A DNA stretch of 64,000 nt from Pelagimonas phthalicica (GTDB lineage Bacteria > Pseudomonadota > Alphaproteobacteria > Rhodobacterales > Rhodobacteraceae): assembly GCF_004364805.1 (NCBI RefSeq), contig NZ_SOAP01000003.1, forward strand, positions 1 to 64,000, read 5' to 3'. Positions 34,795 through 43,856 of the stretch are shown one piece after another (the stretch's first letter is position 1; the number at the start of each line of letters is the position of its first letter). Under the pieces are notes generated by a model. It searched no databases, had not been told where the DNA came from, and saw only the letters and a program-made list of their open reading frames with translations. The position numbers and the translations under genes are program-made.

Positions 34795-35394
34795 ATGCTG
34801 ACCCGCGCGCTTGCCATCCTGCTGACCACCGCCTCCTTGGCGCATGCCGAAGAGCTGCCCGCACTGTTTGACGTCACCGGAGTGGCCTCGGATGATGTGC
34901 TGAACGTGCGCACGCGGCCCATGGCGCAGGCCAATATTATCGGAACGCTGGCCTATAACGCGCAAGACATAGAAGTGGTCGAGATCGACAATGGCTGGGG
35001 GCGCGTGAATGTGCCCGATGGGTCGGGCTGGGCCTCGATGAAATTCCTGACAATGCAGGATGGCACGGCGATGCCCGAGGCGCAGAATATCGGCTGTTTT
35101 GGCACCGAGCCGTTTTGGTCACTCGATATTGCCCAAGGCGGCGAGGCGGTGTTGTCGACGCCCGAAGGATCGGATCGCGGCTTTGTCGTGGGCAACCTGC
35201 ACACTGCTGCCGCCCGCCCGGAACCCTATGCCATGCTGGGGCGCGGATCGGGTGAAAACATCGCCATCCATTTCAGCAAGGAGATTTGTTCCGACGGTAT
35301 GTCGGATGATCTCTTTGGTCTTGAGGGGACGGTGATTATTGGTGGTTATGGCGTCGAAGTGCTGTCGGGCTGCTGCACCATTCAGGGGAACTGA
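34795..35394 (+). CDS. Secreted SH3-like domain protein
   Basis: 199 residues with a signal peptide (MLTRALAILLTTASLAHA). A bacterial SH3 domain spans about 24-88 (FDVTGVASDDVLNVRTRP, GRVNVPDGSGWASMKFL). The C-terminal 110 residues (GCFGTEPFWSLDIAQGG, VLSGCC) resemble the COG3650 group of unknown function. SH3 domains of this type often bind peptidoglycan. A strong AAGGAG precedes the ATG. A paralogue follows 4 bp after the stop. Confidence 0.78.
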   Translation: MLTRALAILLTTASLAHAEELPALFDVTGVASDDVLNVRTRPMAQANIIGTLAYNAQDIEVVEIDNGWGRVNVPDGSGWASMKFLTMQDGTAMPEAQNIGCFGTEPFWSLDIAQGGEAVLSTPEGSDRGFVVGNLHTAAARPEPYAMLGRGSGENIAIHFSKEICSDGMSDDLFGLEGTVIIGGYGVEVLSGCCTIQGN

Positions 35395-35398
35395 TCGG

Positions 35399-36016
35399 AT
35401 GCTGCGATATTTGACCTTGGCACTGTGCCTGGCAGGCCCTGCTGCGGCACAGGATTTTCCCGCTCTTTATAATATTGTCGGTGTGGCCTCGGATGACACG
35501 CTGAATGTGCGGGCCAAGCCCACGTCGAAATCGCCGGTCATCGCAGAGCGTGCGCATGATGAGACATATATAGAGGTGTTGCAGCTCGACCCGAGCGGCA
35601 AATGGGCCTTGGTCAATAATGGCGAGGCGGGTCAGGGCTGGCTTTATGCGCGCTACCTTGAGGCGGTGCCGGGCGGGAATTTTCCGGACTGGCCACATAT
35701 GTATTGCGGTGGCAGCGAAAGCCCCTGGGGGATCCGGTTTACCCAAGGCGGCAAGGGTGAGTTGCGCCAGAATTATGAACCTGACGGGTATCCGTTGGTG
35801 GCCGGGGTGTTGCGCACCGGCTCAGAACATCTGACTGATCACGGGCTGCGCGCTAAGGGCGACGGCATCGAGGTGCTAATTGCCGTGCGCAAAGAGACTT
35901 GCCACAGCACGATGATTGATGCGGCCTATGGGTTGATGTCGTCGGTTTTTGTGAACGGTGAGGATGAGAGCTTTCATCAGGGATGTTGCCGCTTGATGGC
36001 ACCACCGGAGTGGTAA
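35399..36016 (+). CDS. Secreted SH3-like domain protein, paralogue
   Basis: 205 residues with a signal peptide (MLRYLTLALCLAGPAAAQ). YNIVGVASDDTLNVRAKPTSKSPVI closely matches the upstream paralogue, and the C-terminal part shares GG-x5-PWGIRFTQGG and a terminal GCC motif. It begins 4 bp after its neighbour's stop, with AGGGGA upstream, so the pair is a tandem duplication in one operon. It probably acts in the periplasm. Confidence 0.76.
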   Translation: MLRYLTLALCLAGPAAAQDFPALYNIVGVASDDTLNVRAKPTSKSPVIAERAHDETYIEVLQLDPSGKWALVNNGEAGQGWLYARYLEAVPGGNFPDWPHMYCGGSESPWGIRFTQGGKGELRQNYEPDGYPLVAGVLRTGSEHLTDHGLRAKGDGIEVLIAVRKETCHSTMIDAAYGLMSSVFVNGEDESFHQGCCRLMAPPEW

Positions 36017-36040
36017 GGATATAACGTTGAGCGGTTTGCG

Positions 36041-36208
36041 GAGACGTGTGATCGTCGTACCGCGGGTTGGCGAACCCACCCTGGTTTCTGCCACTTGATA
36101 CCAGCCAAGCACCTTCCAACCTCCGTGTTCACCAAGCCGCTAATAAAATCGCCATCCCGGGGGGCGGGACGGCGATCACGCGGCGGCCCAAGGGCCTTGA
36201 TTCCGCGA
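36041..36208 (+). repeat. Interspersed noncoding repeat family 1, copy 4
   Basis: Left end GTGTGATCGTCGTACCGCGG, core GGTTTCTGCCACTTGATACC then AGCCAAGC, AAAATCGCCATCCC, and right end GGGACGGCGATCACGCGGCG. It lies between two converging genes. Confidence 0.75.
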
Positions 36209-36234
36209 GATGTGTACAATTCCTAGGCAGGGGG

Positions 36235-36492
36235 TTAGAGCGCAACCAGCTTCTTGGGCGTGCTGATCTGCGAGCTCAGACAGCCATCCGCCACCTTGCG
36301 CCATGTCAGAACGTTCAGGGACATGGAGCAGCGGGCCATGAACATGGTTGATCCAACCTGCAAGCAGGCGATATCGCCCAGCATCACCTTTTCCCCGTCG
36401 CTGCTCCGGCAAAAACAGGGCTTTTCCGCTTGGTCCTGCGCCGCCAAAGGCGATGCGACCAGCGCGAGGGTTATGAGAACGGCCAAGCGCAT
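36235..36492 (-). CDS. Small hypothetical secreted cysteine-containing protein
   Basis: 85 residues. A signal peptide (MRLAVLITLALVASPLAAQ) is followed by a small domain with five cysteines (KPCFCRSS, IACLQ, ARCSM, DGCLSS). The family is not recognised. The ATG at 36492 is chosen because it opens the signal peptide; the reading frame extends to 36648 without support. Confidence 0.6.
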   Translation of the reverse strand: MRLAVLITLALVASPLAAQDQAEKPCFCRSSDGEKVMLGDIACLQVGSTMFMARCSMSLNVLTWRKVADGCLSSQISTPKKLVAL

Positions 36493-36605
36493 GAGTGACA
36501 GCGTAACACGGACGCGCCAATTCACCAAATCTGCTCGTTTTTCCTGAGAAAACCGGTTAATTTCCAAGAAGTTTCGCCCGGGCGCAAATAGCGGCCAAAA
36601 CCCCC

Positions 36606-36634
36606 TTGCCAGAATCTTTTGCGAGGCGTATAGG
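36606..36634 (+). promoter_or_regulatory. Sigma-70-type promoter for the rpmC operon
   Basis: -35 TTGCCA (36606-36611), a 17-bp spacer, and -10 TATAGG (36629-36634). It is 140 bp before rpmC and reads toward it. Confidence 0.55.
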
Positions 36635-36663
36635 CAGCCCTCATGCACGAATAAACGGAATCA

Positions 36664-36694
36664 GTGCGCCTTTCGCGCACCGGTTTTGTTTTTT
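36664..36694 (+). terminator. Terminator-like hairpin in the rpmC leader
   Basis: GTGCG-CCTTTCG-CGCAC (36664-36680) is followed by CCGGTTTTGTTTTTT. It lies downstream of the promoter at 36606 and about 80 bp before rpmC, with no plus-strand gene before it in the preceding 600 bp, so it could attenuate the ribosomal-protein operon. Confidence 0.45.
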
Positions 36695-36774
36695 GTTCTG
36701 AAACGTCACCAGGCTTTGGGTGACCCGGACTCAACTGATCGGGGCCTGCTGGTGAACTGGAAAAGGAAAAGGCG

Positions 36775-36981
36775 ATGAACGCCAAGGAACTAATGGACAA
36801 GACCCCGGATCAACTCCGGGAAGAGCTCGTCCAGCTCAAGAAAGAAGCGTTTAACCTGCGCTTCCAGCAGGCCTCCGGTCAGCTCGAAAACACCGCCCGT
36901 ATGCGTCAGGTTCGCCGTGACGTTGCGCGCGTGAACACCATTCTGAATGCAAAAGCAGCAGCTGCTGCAGCGGAGGCGTAA
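36775..36981 (+). CDS. rpmC: 50S ribosomal protein L29
   Basis: 68 residues; [24 protein letters not shown] and [15 protein letters not shown] are typical of L29, which sits near the peptide exit tunnel and binds the trigger factor and SRP region. It is the first gene of the operon here: rplP, its usual upstream neighbour, is not present. A GGAAAAGGAAAAG sequence precedes the ATG. Confidence 0.97.
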   Translation: MNAKELMDKTPDQLREELVQLKKEAFNLRFQQASGQLENTARMRQVRRDVARVNTILNAKAAAAAAEA

Positions 36982-36984
36982 CAC

Positions 36985-37215
36985 ATGCCCAAGCGTATCC
37001 TTACCGGCACCGTGACCTCCACTGCCAACACCCAGACCGTTACCGTTCTGGTCGAGCGCCGCTTTAAGCACCCGGTCATGCAAAAGACCGTGAAGCGCAC
37101 CAAGAAATACCGTGCTCATGATGAGGCGGAAAAGTTCGCAGTAGGCGATAGCGTTCGCATCATCGAATGCGCACCTAAGTCGAAAACGAAACGTTGGGAG
37201 GTTCTGGCTGACTAA
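36985..37215 (+). CDS. rpsQ: 30S ribosomal protein S17
   Basis: 76 residues; [26 protein letters not shown] is the S17 OB-fold start, with a primary 16S rRNA-binding role. It starts 3 bp after rpmC, in the classic order. Confidence 0.97.
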   Translation: MPKRILTGTVTSTANTQTVTVLVERRFKHPVMQKTVKRTKKYRAHDEAEKFAVGDSVRIIECAPKSKTKRWEVLAD

Positions 37216-37291
37216 GCCAGAGCCTTTCGGCATTTAGTCGAAACCCTGGGGGAGCTAACGAGAACAGCCCCCATAGGTCGGGAGAAACCAT

Positions 37292-37660
37292 ATGATCCAG
37301 ATGCAGACCAATCTGGATGTTGCTGACAACTCCGGTGCCCGGAAAGTTCAGTGCATCAAGGTCCTCGGCGGCTCGCATCGCCGCTACGCATCGGTCGGCG
37401 ATATCATCGTCGTCTCGGTGAAAGAGGCCATTCCACGTGGTCGTGTGAAAAAGGGTGACGTTCGCAAGGCCGTCGTCGTTCGCACCGCCAAAGAGGTCCG
37501 TCGCGAAGACGGTACCGCCATCCGCTTTGACCGCAACGCTGCTGTTATCCTGAACAACAGCAACGAGCCGGTCGGCACCCGTATCTTCGGCCCAGTTGTG
37601 CGTGAGCTGCGTGCAAAAGGCATGATGAAGATCGTCTCGCTCGCCCCGGAGGTGTTGTAA
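37292..37660 (+). CDS. rplN: 50S ribosomal protein L14
   Basis: 122 residues, full length; [21 protein letters not shown] is diagnostic. L14 is part of the 30S-50S interface. A 76-bp spacer after rpsQ holds a GGGAGAAACC ribosome binding site. Confidence 0.98.
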   Translation: MIQMQTNLDVADNSGARKVQCIKVLGGSHRRYASVGDIIVVSVKEAIPRGRVKKGDVRKAVVVRTAKEVRREDGTAIRFDRNAAVILNNSNEPVGTRIFGPVVRELRAKGMMKIVSLAPEVL

Positions 37661-37661
37661 G

Positions 37662-37967
37662 ATGGCTGCCAAGCTGAAAAAAGGTGACAAGGTCATCGTT
37701 CTTGCCGGTAAGGACAAGGGCAAGACCGGTGAGATCACGTCGGTCGACCCCAAAGCGGGTAAGGCCATCGTTGACGGCGTCAATGTCGCCATCCGCCACA
37801 CACGCCAGAGCCAGACCGCTCAGGGTGGCCGCCTGCCAAAGGCGCTGCCGATCCAGCTGTCCAACCTGGCAATCGTTGATGCAAACGGCAAAGCGTCCCG
37901 CGTTGGCTTCCGCATGGAAGACGGCAAAAAGGTTCGTTTCGCCAAGACCACGGGAGACGTGATCTAA
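37662..37967 (+). CDS. rplX: 50S ribosomal protein L24
   Basis: 101 residues with the KOW motif [23 protein letters not shown]24 starts 50S assembly at the 5' end of 23S rRNA. It begins 1 bp after rplN and its stop overlaps rplE by one base (TAATG). Confidence 0.97.
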   Translation: MAAKLKKGDKVIVLAGKDKGKTGEITSVDPKAGKAIVDGVNVAIRHTRQSQTAQGGRLPKALPIQLSNLAIVDANGKASRVGFRMEDGKKVRFAKTTGDVI

Positions 37968-38545
37968 TGCTTGACGCTGAAAACTACACCCCACGCCTCA
38001 AGACGCAGTATCGCGACACCATCCGCGCTGCGATGAAAGAGGAATTCGGTTACAAGAACGACATGCAGATCCCTGCATTGGAAAAAATCGTTCTGAACAT
38101 CGGCTGTGGTGCCGAAGCCGTACGTGACTCCAAGAAAGCCAAATCTGCCATCGAAGATCTGACAAAGATCGCCGGTCAGCAGGCAGTCGGCACCAAGGCC
38201 AAGAACAGCCACGCGCCGTTCCGCCTGCGTGAAGGCATGATCATCGGTGCCAAAGTCACTCTGCGTGGCGACCGTATGTTCGAATTCCTGGATCGCCTGA
38301 TCACCATCGCGATGCCTCGCATTCGTGACTTCCGTGGTGTGAAGCCTTCGTTTGATGGTCGTGGCAACTTTGCCATGGGCCTGAAGGAACACATCGTCTT
38401 CCCTGAGATTGATTTCGACAAAGTCGACGAAGTCTGGGGCATGGACATCATCATCACCACCACTGCGCAGGATCAAGGCGAGCACACCGCCGACGCGCAG
38501 GGCAAAGCGCTGTTGAAGCATTTCAACATGCCGTTCAACGCGTAA
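37967..38545 (+). CDS. rplE: 50S ribosomal protein L5
   Basis: 192 residues, with [45 protein letters not shown] and [15 protein letters not shown]5 binds 5S rRNA. It overlaps rplX by one base. Confidence 0.98.
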   Translation: MLDAENYTPRLKTQYRDTIRAAMKEEFGYKNDMQIPALEKIVLNIGCGAEAVRDSKKAKSAIEDLTKIAGQQAVGTKAKNSHAPFRLREGMIIGAKVTLRGDRMFEFLDRLITIAMPRIRDFRGVKPSFDGRGNFAMGLKEHIVFPEIDFDKVDEVWGMDIIITTTAQDQGEHTADAQGKALLKHFNMPFNA

Positions 38546-38559
38546 GGGGAAGCATAGAC

Positions 38560-38865
38560 ATGGCCAAGAAATCCATGATCGAACGCGAGAAAAAGCGTGA
38601 GCGTCTGGTGGCTCGTTATGCCGCCAAGCGCGCAGAGCTGAAAGAAATCGCGAACGACGAAAGCAAGCCGATGGAAGAGCGTTTCAAAGCGCGTCTGAAA
38701 CTGGCAAAGCTGCCTCGCAACTCGTCGCCGACCCGCTTGCACAACCGTTGCCAGCTGACCGGCCGTCCACACGCCTATTACCGCAAGCTGAAAATCAGCC
38801 GTATCGCTCTGCGCGAACTCGGTTCGACCGGTATGCTGCCCGGTATGGTTAAATCCAGCTGGTAA
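38560..38865 (+). CDS. rpsN: 30S ribosomal protein S14, long form
   Basis: 101 residues starting [20 protein letters not shown]. This is the zinc-free long form: the CxxC...CxxC of short S14 is absent. [21 protein letters not shown]-type C-terminus. Confidence 0.97.
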   Translation: MAKKSMIEREKKRERLVARYAAKRAELKEIANDESKPMEERFKARLKLAKLPRNSSPTRLHNRCQLTGRPHAYYRKLKISRIALRELGSTGMLPGMVKSSW

Positions 38866-38878
38866 GGGAGAGTAAGAT

Positions 38879-39271
38879 ATGAACGATCCTATCGGCGATA
38901 TGCTCACCCGTATCCGCAACTCGCAGATGCGCGGTAAATCCACCGTAATGACCCCAGCGTCGAAACAGCGTGCCCGTGTTCTGGACGTGCTGGCCGACGA
39001 AGGTTACATCCGTGGCTACGAAGGTGGCACCGATTCCGCAGGTCACCCGACCTTCGAAATCAGCCTGAAATACTTCGACGGCGAACCTGTTATTCGCGAA
39101 CTGAAGCGGGTCTCTAAGCCCGGTCGTCGCGTCTATATGGGCGTCAAGGAAATCCCACAGGTTCGTCAGGGCCTGGGTGTTTCGATTGTCTCCACACCCA
39201 AAGGTGTGATGTCGGACGCAAACGCTCGCAGCCAGAATGTTGGCGGCGAAGTGCTTTGCACCGTCTTCTAA
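38879..39271 (+). CDS. rpsH: 30S ribosomal protein S8
   Basis: 130 residues, starting [20 protein letters not shown] and ending [12 protein letters not shown]8 binds 16S rRNA helix 21 and in E. coli represses the spc operon by binding the mRNA near rplE; whether that holds here is unknown. Confidence 0.97.
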   Translation: MNDPIGDMLTRIRNSQMRGKSTVMTPASKQRARVLDVLADEGYIRGYEGGTDSAGHPTFEISLKYFDGEPVIRELKRVSKPGRRVYMGVKEIPQVRQGLGVSIVSTPKGVMSDANARSQNVGGEVLCTVF

Positions 39272-39283
39272 GGAGGGCTGAAT

Positions 39284-39817
39284 ATGTCTCGTATTGGTAA
39301 GAAACCAGTTGAGCTGCCCTCCGGCGTGTCGGCATCTGTCTCTGGTCAGTCCATCGAAGTGAAGGGCCCGAAAGGCACCCAGAGCTTTACCGCGACTGAC
39401 GATGTGACGATCACTGTCGAGGACAATGTTGTCAAAGTTGACCCACGCGGCAAATCCAAGCGCGCGCGTCAGCAATGGGGCATGTCCCGCACCATCGTTG
39501 CAAACATGGTGCACGGTGTTCAGAACACCTTCAAGAAAGAGCTCGAAATCCACGGCGTTGGTTACCGTGCAGCTGTTCAGGGCAAGGTCCTGAAGCTGAA
39601 CCTCGGTTACTCCCATGATGTCGATTTTGACATCCCGGAAGGCATCACCATCGCTTGCCCAAAACCAACTGAAATCGTGATCGAAGGTCACGAAAAGCAG
39701 GTTGTGGGTGAAACGGCTGCCAAGATCCGCGACTGGCGCCGCCCCGAGCCCTATAAAGGGAAGGGTATCCGCTACAAAGGCGAATACATCTTCCAAAAAG
39801 AAGGCAAGAAGAAGTAA
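39284..39817 (+). CDS. rplF: 50S ribosomal protein L6
   Basis: 177 residues, with [18 protein letters not shown] and the C-terminal [18 protein letters not shown], the L6 signature near the sarcin-ricin loop. AAGGAGG ribosome binding site. Confidence 0.98.
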   Translation: MSRIGKKPVELPSGVSASVSGQSIEVKGPKGTQSFTATDDVTITVEDNVVKVDPRGKSKRARQQWGMSRTIVANMVHGVQNTFKKELEIHGVGYRAAVQGKVLKLNLGYSHDVDFDIPEGITIACPKPTEIVIEGHEKQVVGETAAKIRDWRRPEPYKGKGIRYKGEYIFQKEGKKK

Positions 39818-39829
39818 GGACACCAGGAT

Positions 39830-40189
39830 ATGGCAAACAGCAAACGAGTTCTGTTTCAGAAACGCCGCCTGCGCGTTCGGAACAAACTTCGCAAGGTCAA
39901 CGCGGGTCGCGTTCGCCTTTCGGTTCACCGCTCCAACAAGAACATCTCTGTTCAGCTGATCGACGACGTAGCCGGCCGCACTTTGGCCGCTGCTTCGACC
40001 CTCGAGCCAGCGCTGGGTGTTGTGGGCAAGAACAACATCGAAGCCGCAACCAAAGTAGGTTCTGCGATTGCCGAGCGCGCGAAAGCGGCTGGCGTCGAAG
40101 AAGCGTACTTCGACCGCGGTGGCTTCCTGTTCCACGGCAAAGTGAAGGCTCTGGCCGACGCTGCGCGTGAAGGTGGCCTCAAGATCTAA
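39830..40189 (+). CDS. rplR: 50S ribosomal protein L18
   Basis: 119 residues; [18 protein letters not shown] and [24 protein letters not shown]-like C-terminus are diagnostic. L18 carries 5S rRNA. A repeat-like hairpin region of 176 bp separates it from rpsE. Confidence 0.97.
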   Translation: MANSKRVLFQKRRLRVRNKLRKVNAGRVRLSVHRSNKNISVQLIDDVAGRTLAAASTLEPALGVVGKNNIEAATKVGSAIAERAKAAGVEEAYFDRGGFLFHGKVKALADAAREGGLKI

Positions 40190-40195
40190 GGGACG

Positions 40196-40253
40196 GGTGG
40201 GGTCAAACCCCACCCTACCCAAAGAGATGTAGGGTGGGGATCTTCCCCACCTT
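40196..40253 (+). repeat. Alternative hairpins between rplR and rpsE
   Basis: GGTGGGGTCAAACCCCACC forms one hairpin. ACCCCACCCTAC can instead pair with GTAGGGTGGGG further on, and that segment can also pair with CCCCACC at its 3' side. A shortened relative, GGTGGGGTAGAACCCCACC, follows rpoA at 49756. Confidence 0.6.
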
Positions 40254-40365
40254 ATTTTGCAGACGGAAACGTCTCGATGATCCGGGGGCCGCGCGCGGTT
40301 CACTTGGGTTGAGAAAATCGGCGGTTTTGGATTTCCAGAGCGCCATATGAATAAAGGGATGCCAC

Positions 40366-40941
40366 ATGGCAGAACGTGAAAACCGTCGCGGCAAAGGCCG
40401 TGATCGTGATGAGACACCGGAATTTGCAGATCGCTTGGTTGCGATCAACCGCGTTTCCAAAACCGTAAAAGGTGGTAAGCGCTTTGGCTTCGCCGCTCTG
40501 GTTGTTGTTGGCGACCAAAAAGGCCGCGTTGGCTTTGGCAAAGGTAAAGCCAAAGAGGTGCCTGAGGCGATCCGCAAGGCGACCGAGCAGGCCAAGCGTC
40601 AGATGATGCGCGTGCCTCTGAAAGAGGGCCGCACCCTGCACCACGACATCGAAGGCCGTCACGGTGCCGGTAAAGTGGTTATGCGCACCGCGCCAACCGG
40701 TACTGGTATCATCGCCGGTGGTCCGATGCGTGCTGTGTTCGAAATGCTGGGCGTACAGGACGTTGTCGCCAAGTCGATCGGTTCGCAGAACCCTTACAAC
40801 ATGATCCGCGCCACCCTGAACGGGCTGAGCAAAGAACAGTCGCCTCGCAACGTCGCTCAGCGTCGTGGTAAAAAGGTTGCTGACATCCTGCCCAAGCGTG
40901 ACGAAGCACCTGCAGCAGAAGCTGCAACCGAGGAGGCTTAA
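40366..40941 (+). CDS. rpsE: 30S ribosomal protein S5
   Basis: 191 residues. The dsRBD-like half has [23 protein letters not shown] and the second half [30 protein letters not shown]5 supports decoding accuracy. An Ala/Glu-rich tail of about 20 residues lengthens it relative to E. coli. Confidence 0.98.
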   Translation: MAERENRRGKGRDRDETPEFADRLVAINRVSKTVKGGKRFGFAALVVVGDQKGRVGFGKGKAKEVPEAIRKATEQAKRQMMRVPLKEGRTLHHDIEGRHGAGKVVMRTAPTGTGIIAGGPMRAVFEMLGVQDVVAKSIGSQNPYNMIRATLNGLSKEQSPRNVAQRRGKKVADILPKRDEAPAAEAATEEA

Positions 40942-40944
40942 TCC

Positions 40945-41133
40945 ATGGCCAAGACCATCGTTGTAAAGCAGATCGGTTCCCCGATCCGTCGCCCTGCCAT
41001 TCAGCGCCAGACCCTGATCGGTCTGGGTCTGAACAAAATGAACCGCACCCGTGAGCTGGAAGATACACCTTCGGTTCGCGGCATGATCCGCAAGATCCCG
41101 CATCTGGTCGAGATCGTGGAAGAGCGCGACTAA
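40945..41133 (+). CDS. rpmD: 50S ribosomal protein L30
   Basis: 62 residues; [30 protein letters not shown] is the L30 core. It is 3 bp after rpsE. In most bacteria rplO follows directly; here a terminator and 3.2 kb of other genes intervene. Confidence 0.97.
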   Translation: MAKTIVVKQIGSPIRRPAIQRQTLIGLGLNKMNRTRELEDTPSVRGMIRKIPHLVEIVEERD

Positions 41134-41187
41134 ATTCCGTTCACGGAATTTGCAAATTCCATCAATGGAATTTGGTTGAGACAAGAC

Positions 41188-41223
41188 ACACCCGTTGGAG
41201 AGATCCAGCGGGTGTTCTTTTTT
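41188..41223 (+). terminator. Rho-independent terminator after rpmD
   Basis: ACACCCGTTGG-AGAGAT-CCAGCGGGTGT, with one G-T pair, is followed by TCTTTTTT. Two smaller ATTCC/GGAAT hairpins precede it at 41135-41175. Confidence 0.85.
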
Positions 41224-41375
41224 GCCGGTATGGTTTGGATTAATGCGCGTTTTGTCAGTCGCTTATGGGGCTGTTGCTGACGTTTCAAGACTTTTTTCAC
41301 ATCCGAGGGAATAAACCCGTCTGCCATCCGTATCTTTTGTACCTGCATGTTGCAGGGGACATTGATGGAGACAAC

Positions 41376-41750
41376 ATGACACGCTTTTTAACACTCGCCG
41401 CCGCTCTGACCGTTGCCGCAACCGCTGCGTTCGCCGATGGCCATTCCGGCATGGTCAAAACCTCTGATGCGGGCTTTTTGACCGACGGTCATGACATGAC
41501 CCTGTATACATTCGACAAAGACAAGGCCGGGCAATCCAATTGCTATGGCCAATGTGCCAAAGCCTGGCCACCGCTGTTGGTGAAAAGCGACGCGAAACTT
41601 GGTGATGGCTTCACCACGATCACACGCAAGAACGGTTCGCTGCAGGTCGCGTATAACGATCAGCCACTTTATCTGTGGGTCAAAGACAAGAAACCTGGTG
41701 ACATCACCGGGGATGGTGTCAAAGGTGTTTGGCATATTGCGCGCCCGTAA
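41376..41750 (+). CDS. Secreted COG4315-type repeat protein
   Basis: 124 residues with a signal peptide (MTRFLTLAAALTVAATAAFA). The mature part has two Yx(FWY)xxD-type motifs, LYTFDKD and LYLWVKD, and NCYGQCAKAWPPL, the marks of the COG4315 'predicted lipoprotein' group; no lipobox is seen here. Function unknown. GGAG lies 7 nt before the ATG. It lies just upstream of an ECF sigma/anti-sigma pair, and might be controlled by it. Confidence 0.8.
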   Translation: MTRFLTLAAALTVAATAAFADGHSGMVKTSDAGFLTDGHDMTLYTFDKDKAGQSNCYGQCAKAWPPLLVKSDAKLGDGFTTITRKNGSLQVAYNDQPLYLWVKDKKPGDITGDGVKGVWHIARP

Positions 41751-41837
41751 ACCCCCCTTGTCCTAGTAGGGCGCACCTGTTCCGCCGATCCCAAACCTCC
41801 TGGGGTCGGCCGCTTTGACCCAAAGGTGCATTTGCAA

Positions 41838-42335
41838 ATGTCGCGATTTCAAACTCAGCTGAAAGACTCACTGCCCCATCTTTGGCGCTATGCCTACTCC
41901 CTGACGCGGGATAGCTATCGGGCGGATGACCTGGTTCAGGATTGTGTCGAACGCGCGTTGCGCAAGAAGTCGCAGTGGGATTCGACACGGGGCTTAAAGC
42001 CTTGGCTGATGACGATCCTTCTGAACCTGTTTCGCGACAGGTACCGGGCGCAGGTGGCCGAAGTGGCCTTTGTCGAGGATTATGTCGGCGGGGCCGAGGA
42101 TACGCGATGGGAAGACCGGGCCAAGTTGCGTGAGGTTGTACAGCGGTTGCACTCCTTGCCAGAGGGGCAGAGGCAGGCCTTGCAGCTCGTTGCTTTTGGT
42201 GGGCTGAGCTATGCTGAGGTGTCAGACGTGCTGGGGGTTCCAATTGGAACAGTTTTGTCACGTGTTGCCAGAGCGCGGGCGAGCTTAAGTGAGGTGCGCG
42301 AGCATAGGAAACCAGAGTTGAGGAGCGTCAAATGA
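41838..42335 (+). CDS. ECF-type RNA polymerase sigma factor
   Basis: 165 residues. Region 2 includes LWRYAYSLTRDSYRADDLVQDCVERAL and LKPWLMTILLNLFRDRYR; region 4 has LPEGQRQALQLVAFGGLSYAEVSDVLGVPIGTVLSRVARAR. No N- or C-terminal extension. It directs a specific promoter set in response to a signal sensed by the next gene product. ATG at 41838 is preferred over GTG 41826 because AAAGG is then at normal distance. It overlaps the anti-sigma gene by 4 bp. Confidence 0.9.
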   Translation: MSRFQTQLKDSLPHLWRYAYSLTRDSYRADDLVQDCVERALRKKSQWDSTRGLKPWLMTILLNLFRDRYRAQVAEVAFVEDYVGGAEDTRWEDRAKLREVVQRLHSLPEGQRQALQLVAFGGLSYAEVSDVLGVPIGTVLSRVARARASLSEVREHRKPELRSVK

Positions 42336-43084
42336 GCAGATTTGAAAATGATCAAGAGCGGCTCAGCGCCTATCTCGACGGTGAAATGACGCCCGAAGAA
42401 AGCCGCGAATTTGAGGTTGATCTGGAAAACAATCCCGAACTGGCGGAGATGGCTATGGCTTGGGCGGATACAGAAGAGGCCCTGCGGGATATGGTGCCGA
42501 CCCCGTCGAAGGATCATTTGGAAAGCCTGATGGTGTCAAACACGTCGCGGCGTGTTCAGCCCCCTTGGATGCAGATGGCCGCCGCTTTGGCGTTGGTTGC
42601 CTTTGGCGCTGCTGGCGGGTTTGGATTTGGCGAATGGCGCAATCAAGCAAGCGCATTGGAGCAGCAAGCGGTGTTTGACGCCTGGGCCGCGCATCGCATG
42701 TTCACCGCGGAGAATCGCCATGCGGTTGAGGTCGCGGCCAACGAAACCGAACATCTGCAAACCTGGCTGAGCAAACGTATGGGCCGTGAAATGACGGTCC
42801 CTCAATTGACCGATCACGGCATGGTCTTTGTTGGTGGCCGGATGCTGCCCTTTCAGGATCGTGCCGCAGCGCAATACATGTATGAGAACGCACAAGGCCA
42901 GCGCATGACCTTGTTCATGACCAAACTGGACGAGGCCGGTCAGTCAGTGCAGCTCTATGATACCGAGCAGGATGAGACGGTGGTACGCTGGCAGGACGGC
43001 GAATGGCTGTTTGTTCTGGTCGCGCCCATTGCGCGTGGGGAGTTGTCGCCAATTGCGACGGGTCTTCAGGATAAGCTGGTTTAA
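42332..43084 (+). CDS. Membrane-bound anti-sigma factor
   Basis: 250 residues. The N-terminal cytoplasmic part (ERLSAYLDGEMTPEESREFEVDLENN) has the zinc-less anti-sigma start; one membrane helix spans about 79-98 and a periplasmic domain of 150 residues follows. It should hold the co-transcribed sigma factor inactive until a periplasmic signal arrives. The signal is not evident. The overlap ATGA with the sigma gene ensures balanced synthesis. Confidence 0.82.
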   Translation: MSRFENDQERLSAYLDGEMTPEESREFEVDLENNPELAEMAMAWADTEEALRDMVPTPSKDHLESLMVSNTSRRVQPPWMQMAAALALVAFGAAGGFGFGEWRNQASALEQQAVFDAWAAHRMFTAENRHAVEVAANETEHLQTWLSKRMGREMTVPQLTDHGMVFVGGRMLPFQDRAAAQYMYENAQGQRMTLFMTKLDEAGQSVQLYDTEQDETVVRWQDGEWLFVLVAPIARGELSPIATGLQDKLV

Positions 43085-43164
43085 GTCTCGACTGTCCTAT
43101 TTGAAAGAGTTGTGAAATATACTTTGGAAGAAAGAGATTTTTTCTTGCAGAAGAGGCTCGCAGC

Positions 43165-43668
43165 TTGGAACCGGAACTTTTGCGCTTTTTGGGAACAATA
43201 ATCGGCGGTGGTCTGGCCGGCGGCATCGCCCTTTTCATCCGTTACTTGTCTGGAAAGGCAGAAAAGCGCCGGAAAAGATCCGAAAAGCTAGAAAGGGCAT
43301 TTCTCCTTTCTCAAGAAATCTATGACTCCCATTCAGATCGTATCGATTGGTTGAAAACGCTCGATCGCCCCAAGCCTCACGAGTGGTTTAACGCTCCCCG
43401 GCACCCAGGTAGTGAAATGGCGGAGCTTAAATACATAATTCGAGGGTACTTTGGAGCCATCGAGCCACATCTCCTAGAATACTACCGGGGCCACCAATGC
43501 CTAAAGGATGTGTTTCGGGAACTTCGCGAGCAGACTGGAGAGTTCAAAAAATGGGCAGATGTGGATCAGGAGCAATGCAACTCGCTCAAAAATGGTTTCG
43601 AGCAGCTTGAGAGAGGCACCCGCGAATTAAAAGCCAGGCTTGGGGAAGCTCTCAAAGAGTTAGCCTGA
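43165..43668 (+). CDS. Hypothetical membrane-anchored protein, foreign-looking composition
   Basis: 167 residues, TTG start with GAGG about 9 nt upstream. One N-terminal helix (LLRFLGTIIGGGLAGGIALFIRYL) is followed by a basic KAEKRRKRSEKLERA and a long helical soluble part that looks coiled-coil-like near the end. Family not recognised. Its codon use (AGA, AAA, TCT, CTC mixtures) and lower GC differ from neighbouring genes, suggesting recent transfer into the ribosomal-protein region. Confidence 0.5.
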   Translation: MEPELLRFLGTIIGGGLAGGIALFIRYLSGKAEKRRKRSEKLERAFLLSQEIYDSHSDRIDWLKTLDRPKPHEWFNAPRHPGSEMAELKYIIRGYFGAIEPHLLEYYRGHQCLKDVFRELREQTGEFKKWADVDQEQCNSLKNGFEQLERGTRELKARLGEALKELA

Positions 43669-43856
43669 GTGTCGGGGTTACAGCAGGGAGACATAGCCAG
43701 TACACATTTTCTGCGTTGCAGAAAATGCATGGCGGGGTCAACTTTTCTGAAATTGTTAGCGCGAAACACTTCTTTTATATCGGGGGTGGGAGAGGAAATG
43801 AGATTGAAACCAGTGCTCCGGGAATACGCCCGAGCCCCTCGAAAGGACCCAATACA

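Noticed and set aside
38849-40417. Minus-strand ORF of about 522 codons across the ribosomal-protein genes
   Set aside because: Antisense to rpsH, rplF and rplR, with no recognisable protein motifs.
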